Below the pieces are notes generated by a model that saw only the letters and a program-made list of their open reading frames with translations, searched no databases and was not told where the DNA came from. This document shows positions 1 to 5,621 of a stretch of 5,621 bases of DNA, one piece after another (within the stretch, counting starts at the first letter, position 1; each line of letters begins with the position of its first letter). Source of the DNA: Chloroflexota bacterium (GTDB taxonomy: Bacteria; Chloroflexota; Dehalococcoidia; GIF9; AB-539-J10); the NCBI GenBank assembly GCA_030604285.1, contig JAUVWD010000055.1, forward strand, positions 1 to 5,621, in the 5' to 3' direction. The position numbers were made by a program, and so were the translations under genes.

Positions 1-1
1 A

Positions 2-442
2 ATTGAACTGAATATCAACCCAGATGACGTCAAGATGGAATTCTTCCACAGTCGGGGACCCGGAGGACAAAATGTGAACAAACTGAGTACAGCGGTTCGC
101 CTTACTCATATACCTACGGGCATAGTAGCTACGTGCCAGGAGGAGCGCTCCCAACTGAGAAATAGAATGAAGGCTATGGCAGTGCTTAGGGCCAGGCTAT
201 TCCACATCGAGCAGCACAAGCAATCCGAAGAGATAGACAGACAACGACGAACCCAAGTAGGCACTGGCGAAAGAGCCGAGAAAATACGCACCTATAATTT
301 CCCCCAGGATCGCGTTACCGATCACCGCATCAACTCAACCTTCCACAACTTAACCAAGATTTTGGGTGGCGACCTTGATGAGATTATCGAGGCTTTGCTT
401 GCTACAGAGCAAGCTGAGCAGGTAGAAGCAGCCTTTTCATGA
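2..442 (+). CDS. prfA: Peptide chain release factor 1 (RF1), C-terminal part; 5' end outside window
   Basis: RF1 reads the stop codons UAA and UAG in the ribosomal A site and triggers peptide release. The frame is open from base 2, giving 146 residues before TGA at 440-442; an intact RF1 is about 360 residues, so roughly the first 60 percent, including the codon-reading PxT region, lies outside. The catalytic GGQ motif is encoded at 62-70 inside '[11 protein letters not shown]', followed by the conserved '[12 protein letters not shown]'. The segment '[15 protein letters not shown]' at about 283-327 is the RF1 form; RF2 has a different sequence here. The tail '[11 protein letters not shown]' is also RF1-like. 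The internal ATG at 35 is not a real start, because homology continues upstream to the window edge. The stop overlaps the prmC start, and PrmC methylates the GGQ glutamine seen here. Identification is very secure. Confidence 0.96.
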   Translation: MELNINPDDVKMEFFHSRGPGGQNVNKLSTAVRLTHIPTGIVATCQEERSQLRNRMKAMAVLRARLFHIEQHKQSEEIDRQRRTQVGTGERAEKIRTYNFPQDRVTDHRINSTFHNLTKILGGDLDEIIEALLATEQAEQVEAAFS

Positions 443-1293
443 CGGTAAATCAGGCACTATATCTCACTAAGCACAAGGTCTCCGCGGCAAATATCGAGCA
501 GCCCTCCTCTGAAGCTGAATTGTTACTGTGCTATGTCCTAGGCATATCAAAAGCAGAGCTATACAGCGAGCCAGAAAGAGTGCTAAGCCCGGCAGAAATA
601 AGGAAATTGCAACATCTTGTTCAGCGTCGCCTCCACCTGGAGCCAATGGCTTACATTTTGGAATGCTGCGAATTCTATGGCATTGGCTTCTACGTCAACC
701 AAGATGTGCTCATTCCCCGACCAGAGACAGAGCTTCTGGTGGAAGAAGCGATTGAGTTCGCTCACCAGGATTTCCCATTAGGGAGGCAACTTATTGTAGC
801 TGATATTGGCACCGGCAGTGGAGCTATCGCAGTCAGCCTCGCCGTGGCTTTGCCTCAAGCTGTGATATACGCCACAGACATATCAGCCTCGGCGCTTCGG
901 GTAGCTAGAGCAAATTGCCGGCGCCATAAGGTTGATGAGCGAGTCACCCTTCTTTGCGGCAATTTGCTTGAGCCGTTGCCTGGACCAGTAGATATGGTAG
1001 TTGCTAACCTTCCGTATGTTAGAAGCTGCGAGCTGAAGACATTAAGTCAAGAAATCGTGACTTTTGAGCCGATGACAGCTTTGGCTGGTGGCGAAGATGG
1101 GCTAGACCGGATACGCGCCCTCCTGCACCAGCTTCCGGAGAAAGTCTACGCCGGGGGTTGTTTGCTTCTAGAAGTAGGTCAAGGGCAGGCAGAAGCGGTA
1201 CGATCGCTGATAAGTAGCTATTTTCCGCAAGCTAACATGAGCTCAATTCCCGATCTGAGTGGCATAGATAGAGCAATCAAGGTCACATTATAG
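439..1293 (+). CDS. prmC: Peptide chain release factor N5-glutamine methyltransferase PrmC (HemK)
   Basis: PrmC uses S-adenosylmethionine to methylate the glutamine of the GGQ motif in release factors, which speeds termination. The 284-residue protein has the expected two-part layout: an N-terminal helical release-factor-binding domain (about 1-85) and a Rossmann-type methyltransferase domain. Visible motifs are 'VLIPRPETE' after the hinge, the SAM-binding 'DIGTGSG' at residues 122-128, 'YATDIS' for the SAM ribose, and the glutamine-binding motif at residues 190-193, here NLPY rather than the usual NPPY. The usual hinge 'YILG' is 'YILE'. The ATG at 439 overlaps the prfA TGA by four bases (ATGA), which supports this start and translational coupling; the upstream Shine-Dalgarno is weak (AGGTAG). 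Length is typical for the family. Placement directly after prfA, its substrate gene, is common in bacteria and confirms the call. Confidence 0.95.
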   Translation: MTVNQALYLTKHKVSAANIEQPSSEAELLLCYVLGISKAELYSEPERVLSPAEIRKLQHLVQRRLHLEPMAYILECCEFYGIGFYVNQDVLIPRPETELLVEEAIEFAHQDFPLGRQLIVADIGTGSGAIAVSLAVALPQAVIYATDISASALRVARANCRRHKVDERVTLLCGNLLEPLPGPVDMVVANLPYVRSCELKTLSQEIVTFEPMTALAGGEDGLDRIRALLHQLPEKVYAGGCLLLEVGQGQAEAVRSLISSYFPQANMSSIPDLSGIDRAIKVTL

Positions 1294-1333
1294 CTACGGA
1301 GATAAGGACACGGAGACGGACCTATTAGCTGAT

Positions 1334-2080
1334 TTGATTGTAGCAGCGAAAAAGATTGTGGTCTTCAGCGGTGCTGGAATAAGCACAGAATCAGGGATAC
1401 CAGATTTCCGCAGTCCTGGAGGCATCTGGAGTAAATATGATCCGGACGAATTCACCATTCAGAGATTTCTCAGCAGTCCAGAGGCACGCAGAAAACAGTG
1501 GAAGATGCTAACCGAAGGCGGCCTTACAACCGAAGCCAAGCCAAATCTCGCGCACTACGCGATTGCTGAACTGAATAGCTTGGGCAAGCTAGACTGCGTC
1601 ATCACTCAAAACGTGGACAACCTTCATCAAGAAGCAGGAGTGCCTGGTGATAGAGTATTCGAACTCCATGGTAATATGCAGTGGGCTGTATGCTTAAGCT
1701 GCCATAGGCGCTTTCCGATGAAACAAGTGCTGCAAATGATAGAGGAAGGAACCGAAATCCCTGATTGTCCCAATTGTCATGGCATCCTAAAACCAGATGC
1801 CGTTTTCTTTGGCGAGACATTACCACAAGAAACACTGATGGTTGCCACCAGCCGATCACGGAATTGCGACCTGTTTATTGTGATAGGCTCTTCCCTCGTT
1901 GTCTATCCCGCCGCCTATATGCCAATGTATGCGAAAGATGCCGGGGCAAAGTTAGCTATTGTCAATCTCACTTCCACTCCCCTCGACCGCTATGCTGAGG
2001 TGCTCATCAGACGCAAAGCTGGTGAAACAATGTCAAACGTCGTGAAAAGGGTAAGAAATAAGATGTCTATTAGCGGCTAG
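1334..2080 (+). CDS. cobB: Sir2-family NAD-dependent protein deacetylase (sirtuin); start codon uncertain
   Basis: Sirtuins remove acyl groups from lysines using NAD, giving nicotinamide and O-acetyl-ADP-ribose. Visible in order: NAD-binding 'GAGIS' (residues 13-17) and 'SGIPDFRS' (20-27), 'TQNVDNLH' (91-98), catalytic His112 in 'ELHGN', a four-cysteine zinc site (C120, C123, C145, C148), 'VFFGE', 'GSSLVVYPAA' and 'IVNLTSTPLD'. From memory it resembles the Thermotoga Sir2 type. The Tyr-x-x-Arg pair of desuccinylases is not seen in the matching 'RRKQWKMLTEG' region, so deacetylation is the likelier activity. The first possible normal start is TTG at 1334, but this leaves only seven residues before the beta strand leading to GAGIS, while codons upstream ('DLLADLIVAAKK') encode the helix expected at the family N terminus. 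No ATG, GTG or TTG occurs in frame between the stop at 1265 and 1334. The gene begins 40 bases after prmC and is probably co-transcribed. Confidence 0.9.
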   Translation: MIVAAKKIVVFSGAGISTESGIPDFRSPGGIWSKYDPDEFTIQRFLSSPEARRKQWKMLTEGGLTTEAKPNLAHYAIAELNSLGKLDCVITQNVDNLHQEAGVPGDRVFELHGNMQWAVCLSCHRRFPMKQVLQMIEEGTEIPDCPNCHGILKPDAVFFGETLPQETLMVATSRSRNCDLFIVIGSSLVVYPAAYMPMYAKDAGAKLAIVNLTSTPLDRYAEVLIRRKAGETMSNVVKRVRNKMSISG

Positions 2081-2237
2081 GCATGACTGCCGATCACCCC
2101 GTCAAGTGAGTAGAAACTGAAATTCACATTGCCACAACATAGCAAAGAATCAAGCATGCCTGCAATTCACAGCACACAGCACAGATGCATTGTTAGATGG
2201 GAAAGAGAGCTGTTGACGTGGAGATTGACTTTCATGC
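2081..2237. other. Convergent intergenic gap between sirtuin gene and ymdB
   Basis: This gap separates the left, rightward genes from the right, leftward genes, so transcripts from both sides meet here. I see no strong hairpin followed by a T-run on either strand. The only structures are a 4-bp GGCA/TGCC stem at about 2080-2091 and a 7-bp tandem repeat (ACAGCAC twice, 2169-2182). No convincing small gene is present. Termination here may depend on Rho or on sequence I cannot evaluate. Confidence 0.6.
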
Positions 2238-3005
2238 CTAATCTGCCATTCTTTGAATGCGCTCAATGCTAATCGCCTTGCCACTTTCCTCGTTAACTTC
2301 CACCAAGATGGCATCAAAGACGACTTTACCCTTCCCTACCGATAAGCGACCAGGTATTTGAGTGAGAAAACGATTGATCACAGAATCCATGTCATCTCCA
2401 ATGACTGAATCCACAGGCCCGACCATACCTATGTCAGTAACATAGGCAGTGCCTCGAGGCAATATCCGGGCATCAATAGTACCTACATGGGTATGCGTGC
2501 CAAAAACGGCACTGACTCGGCCATCGAGGTACCTACCCATTGCTACTTTCTCCGAGGTTGCCTCAGCATGGAAGTCAACAACGACAATATTTGGTTTGTC
2601 CTGAAGCTCAGCCAACAATTGATCCATGGCTCGAAAGGGACAATCAAAACTGACTATAAAAACACGCCCCACAAGGCTAACTATCAAAACATTGTCTCTG
2701 AACAAATAACCACGACCAGGAGCTATAGGTGAGTAGTTCAATGGCCGAAGGAGAGGCAAGCTAGCATCCAGATAAGGTATGATCTCCTTGTGCGCCCAGA
2801 TGTGATTGCCCGAAGTTATTACGTCGATGCCAGAATCAAAAAGCTCCTGTGCTGTACTCGGAGTTAGCCCCAGCCCGCCAGCAGCATTCTCACCGTTGCC
2901 TATTATCAGATCGATCCGATATTCATGAACCAAGCCTGGCAGCAGTGCTTTCACAGCTCTTCTACCAGGCTTACCGACGATATCACCTATTCCTAGTATC
3001 TTCAA
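2238..3005 (-). CDS. ymdB: YmdB-type metallophosphoesterase (TIGR00282 family), predicted cyclic-nucleotide phosphodiesterase
   Basis: In Bacillus subtilis YmdB is a dinuclear-metal phosphodiesterase that hydrolyses cyclic nucleotides and affects biofilm and motility choices; the activity is inferred here by family. The 255-residue protein has the expected metal ligands at the expected positions: Asp8 in 'GDIVG', Glu39 and Asn40 in 'GNGENA', Asn67 and His68 in 'TSGNH', His146 in 'DFHAEATSEK', and His171 and His173 in 'GTHTHV'. The signature 'DIGMVGP' follows. There is no signal peptide, so it is cytoplasmic. The start is TTG, chosen because the family begins with 'MKILxIGDIVG' and no other start lies upstream in frame before rny. 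The Shine-Dalgarno is poor (only GGG close to the start), which suggests dependence on translation of rny ending 41 bases upstream. Length is close to the family norm of about 260. Confidence 0.94.
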   Translation of the reverse strand: MKILGIGDIVGKPGRRAVKALLPGLVHEYRIDLIIGNGENAAGGLGLTPSTAQELFDSGIDVITSGNHIWAHKEIIPYLDASLPLLRPLNYSPIAPGRGYLFRDNVLIVSLVGRVFIVSFDCPFRAMDQLLAELQDKPNIVVVDFHAEATSEKVAMGRYLDGRVSAVFGTHTHVGTIDARILPRGTAYVTDIGMVGPVDSVIGDDMDSVINRFLTQIPGRLSVGKGKVVFDAILVEVNEESGKAISIERIQRMAD

Positions 3006-3026
3006 TACCCAATTTAAGTCGTCTCG

Positions 3027-3070
3027 GCGTAATCTACCGTCATGCCTTATCTAGCGTAATCTACCGCCAT
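3027..3070. repeat. 17-bp near-identical direct repeat spanning the rny stop codon
   Basis: Copies at 3027-3043 and 3054-3070 (+ strand GCGTAATCTACCGYCAT) differ at one base and are spaced 27 bp apart. The right copy encodes the last residues of RNase Y (MAVDYA). The left copy lies just beyond the TAA at 3047-3049, in the same frame, and would encode MTVDYA before a TAA at 3014-3016. This looks like a partial duplication of the end of the gene into the short rny-ymdB gap. Confidence 0.85.
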
Positions 3071-4579
3071 AGTCTCTCGCACTACTACCACCTTTATTTG
3101 ACCTGGATAGGTCAAGCTTTCTTCTATTCTCTTAGAGATGTCTCGAGCTAGCCTCATGGCTGTCAAGTCATCTATTTCCTCCGGTTTCACCAGAACACGT
3201 ACCTCTCGTCCTGCCTGGATAGCAAAGGCTTTTTCTACCCCAGAGAAACTAGAAGCCATGTTTTCCAAAGCCTCGATCCGCTTCATATAGTGTTCTAACG
3301 ACTCGTGCCTGGCGCCTGGCCGTGAGCCACTTATTGCATCGGCAGCAGCAACAATGAAGCCTATGACGCTACTCGTTGAGGCCTCACCATGGTGTTCAGA
3401 AATAGCCCCAGCTAATCCTACAGATTTATCCAATCGCCTAACCAAGTCAGCACCTATGGCGGCATGAGAACCATCAACTTGATAATCAATTGCCTTCCCA
3501 ATATCGTGGAGCAAGCCAGCTCTTCTAGCTAAATTAGCATCAGCCCCAATTTCATCAGCCAGCATCCCTGCTAGATGAGAAACCTCAAGGCTGTGAAGCA
3601 AGACATTTTGACCATAACTAGTACGGAATTTAAGCTGGCCGAGTAATCTAATCAGTTCAGGATGTAATCCCGCCACTCCAGCCTCATGGGCAGCCCTTTC
3701 ACCTTCACTAATGATTGTAGCTTCGACTTCGGCCTTTGTTTTTTCCACCACCTCCTCAATGCGAGCCGGGTGAATACGGCCATCAACAATGAGTTTGCTT
3801 AAGGCAATATGAGCTACCTCACGCCTTACGGGGTCCAGGCTAGAAATGGTGACAGTCTCGGGAGTATCATCTATGATGAGATCGACACCTGTAGCTTGCT
3901 CTAAGGCTCGAATATTGCGACCCTCACGACCAATGAGCCGCCCCTTCATCTCGTCGCTGGGCAAGGAAACGGTAGAGATTGTAGTCTCCGAAACAACATC
4001 AGTCGTACAACGTTGAATAGCCGTGACCAGGATTTCCTGAGCCCTCTGGTTGGCTTCTTCCTTTACTTGGGCTTCCCAAAGCCCAACTCGCCTTGATGCT
4101 TCTTCTTTGACTTCTTGTTCTGAAGCCTGGAGCAAGAGCTCTCTTGCCTCGTCCCTAGATATGCCGCTTCGTGACTCAAGCTGTGAAAGTTCTTTCTTCT
4201 TTATTTCCTCAACTTCGGCTCTTATGTTTTGGATAGCTTTTTCCCTAGCATCCAAATCGTGCGCACGCTGCTCGGCCAAATCCACTTTCCGCTGCAGCAC
4301 ACTCTCTTTCTGACTGACCCGCCTTTCTACTTGCTGTAGTTCAAGGCGACGTTCCTTATTCTCCGCCTCAGCAGCACGCCTTAGCCTGGTGGCTTCTTCC
4401 TTAGCCTCAAGGAGCAACTCCCTGTGCTTGGTTACTGCCTCATCTAATAACCTCTGTGCTTCTTTTCTGGAACTTCGAATTTGCTGATTGGCTATTATTT
4501 GCCTGGCAAAGTAACCTGAAAGGCCGCCCAAGACAAGAGCAAGAATCGAAATCAAAACATATATCGCAGTACTTTCCAT
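3047..4579 (-). CDS. rny: Ribonuclease Y (membrane-anchored endoribonuclease)
   Basis: RNase Y starts mRNA decay by internal cleavage and sits on the inner face of the membrane. The 510 residues (Bacillus form 520) show all the family's parts in order: an N-terminal transmembrane segment (about 5-24, '[19 protein letters not shown]'), a long charged coiled coil rich in E, K, R and A (about 28-190), a KH RNA-binding domain with the 'GREGRN' loop at 217-222, an HD phosphohydrolase domain with the His358-Asp359 pair in 'GLLHDIGKA', and the conserved C-terminal region ending '[16 protein letters not shown]'. The ATG at 4577-4579 is preceded by a good Shine-Dalgarno (GAGAAGGGG, 4582-4590 on the opposite strand) and gives the membrane anchor, so the start is well supported. 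It is followed by ymdB on the same strand, the known ymdA-ymdB pairing. A promoter lies about 50-75 bases upstream. Confidence 0.97.
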   Translation of the reverse strand: MESTAIYVLISILALVLGGLSGYFARQIIANQQIRSSRKEAQRLLDEAVTKHRELLLEAKEEATRLRRAAEAENKERRLELQQVERRVSQKESVLQRKVDLAEQRAHDLDAREKAIQNIRAEVEEIKKKELSQLESRSGISRDEARELLLQASEQEVKEEASRRVGLWEAQVKEEANQRAQEILVTAIQRCTTDVVSETTISTVSLPSDEMKGRLIGREGRNIRALEQATGVDLIIDDTPETVTISSLDPVRREVAHIALSKLIVDGRIHPARIEEVVEKTKAEVEATIISEGERAAHEAGVAGLHPELIRLLGQLKFRTSYGQNVLLHSLEVSHLAGMLADEIGADANLARRAGLLHDIGKAIDYQVDGSHAAIGADLVRRLDKSVGLAGAISEHHGEASTSSVIGFIVAAADAISGSRPGARHESLEHYMKRIEALENMASSFSGVEKAFAIQAGREVRVLVKPEEIDDLTAMRLARDISKRIEESLTYPGQIKVVVVRETMAVDYAR

Positions 4580-4581
4580 TT

Positions 4582-4590
4582 CCCCTTCTC
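4582..4590 (-). promoter_or_regulatory. Ribosome binding site of rny
   Basis: Read on the minus strand the bases are GAGAAGGGG, ending two bases before the ATG. It pairs with the CCUCC-type 3' end of the 16S rRNA seen in this same window, with the purine core a little close to the start. It is clearly stronger than the sites before the sirtuin gene and ymdB. Confidence 0.6.
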
Positions 4591-4625
4591 ACTTTTTGAA
4601 GACAGAACATAGCAGCCGTTAGTGA

Positions 4626-4654
4626 ATACTAGACCATTACAAAATCAGCGTCAA
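4626..4654 (-). promoter_or_regulatory. Sigma70-type promoter for rny-ymdB
   Basis: On the minus strand TTGACG (4649-4654; five of six matches to the -35 consensus) is followed, after exactly 17 bases, by TAGTAT (4626-4631; four of six matches to the -10 consensus). Transcription would begin near 4619, giving a leader of about 40 bases before the rny ATG. The position, after the possible 16S terminator and before rny, makes biological sense. The call rests only on consensus matching. Confidence 0.55.
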
Positions 4655-4692
4655 CTTTTACAGTGGCTTTAAAAGGTTCTTAGAGCGCTGAG

Positions 4693-4741
4693 AAAAAAGC
4701 GAATGAAACAAGACTTATGGAACGCGTTAGCCATACGCTTT
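4693..4741 (-). terminator. Possible terminator downstream of 16S rRNA
   Basis: On the minus strand the stretch AAAGCGTATGG (4741-4731) can pair with CCATA (4720-4716) across a 10-base loop and, after a 14-base one-sided bulge, with CGCTTT (4701-4696). The T-run is six bases (4698-4693), three of them used in the stem. The bulge makes it weaker than a classic rho-independent terminator, but it is the only hairpin-plus-T structure in the 16S-rny spacer and sits just before the rny promoter. Confidence 0.35.
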
Positions 4742-4814
4742 CAGCTTGAGCAGTCAAATAGTGGAAGGAAGAGAATTCAAGAACTTAACAGCAAACTACT
4801 GTCCGCTGACCGAC

Positions 4815-4849
4815 CTAGGAATCATCAGCAGTCACTTCTGACTCCCTAG
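4815..4849 (-). other. Hairpin-forming 3' flank of 16S rRNA, possible processing region
   Basis: Immediately after the mature 16S end, the transcript contains CTAGG (4849-4845) complementary to CCTAG (4819-4815), enclosing a perfect 5-bp AGTCA/TGACT hairpin with a GAAG loop (4843-4830). An alternative pairing of GCTGA with TCAGC just downstream is also possible. In most bacteria this flank pairs with the 16S leader to form an RNase III substrate; the leader is outside the window, so that cannot be tested here. Confidence 0.35.

Positions 4850-5621
<772 letters not shown>

Noticed and set aside
1602..1998. Frames on both strands inside the sirtuin gene
   Set aside because: The sirtuin frame carries all catalytic and zinc motifs through this region; the others are shadows.
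2160..2190. Short ACAGCAC tandem repeat as a possible repeat array or operator
   Set aside because: Only two 7-bp copies, no wider symmetry and no gene start nearby; likely chance.
2487..3151. Plus-strand frames of 81 and 100 codons opposite ymdB and rny
   Set aside because: They are antisense to strongly conserved coding sequence, have no recognisable motifs, and follow the codon pattern of the real genes.
4050..4313. Plus-strand frame of 87 codons, rich in serine, opposite rny
   Set aside because: It is the antisense shadow of the RNase Y coiled coil (Glu and Lys codons read backwards give Ser, Phe and Leu).
4580..4849. A spacer tRNA or small RNA between 16S and rny
   Set aside because: No cloverleaf, T-loop GTTCRA signature or CCA end is visible on either strand.

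Overview
The window looks like ordinary chromosomal backbone of a bacterium, probably a deep or unusual member of the Dehalococcoidia (Chloroflexota). This placement is an inference. It rests on the 16S rRNA fragment, which reads much like Dehalococcoides-type 16S from memory (for example the 'AGGGCTTGACATG' and 'GGATTGCAGGCTGAAAC' stretches and the helix 45 type), and on a 16S gene that is not followed by 23S. No mobile element, CRISPR array, phage gene or tRNA is visible.

Left half, + strand (1-2080): the 3' part of prfA (release factor 1), then prmC (the methyltransferase that modifies the GGQ glutamine of release factors) overlapping it by ATGA, then 40 bases later a zinc-containing Sir2-family NAD-dependent deacetylase. 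prfA and prmC form an enzyme-substrate pair. The sirtuin probably rides on the same transcript, and its translation start is problematic.

Middle (2081-2237): a short convergent gap with no clear terminator.

Right half, - strand (read from right to left): the 3' half of a 16S rRNA gene (running off the right edge, mature 3' end near 4850), a 270-base spacer holding a possible terminator and then a good sigma70-type promoter, rny (RNase Y, membrane-anchored endoribonuclease), and ymdB (cyclic-nucleotide phosphodiesterase / metallophosphoesterase). The rny-ymdB order is the well-known ymdA-ymdB arrangement of Firmicutes and others. The 16S is not followed by a 23S gene, so the rRNA genes appear unlinked.

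I found no new multi-gene system. The most useful observations are in the 16S rRNA. Several usually near-invariant positions are changed, mostly with compensating changes in the pairing partner, so the gene looks functional but would mismatch common V4 and 1100-region primers. Smaller points are a duplicated 17-bp segment at the rny stop codon, a sirtuin reading frame with no normal start codon where the family begins, and an NLPY in place of NPPY motif in PrmC.
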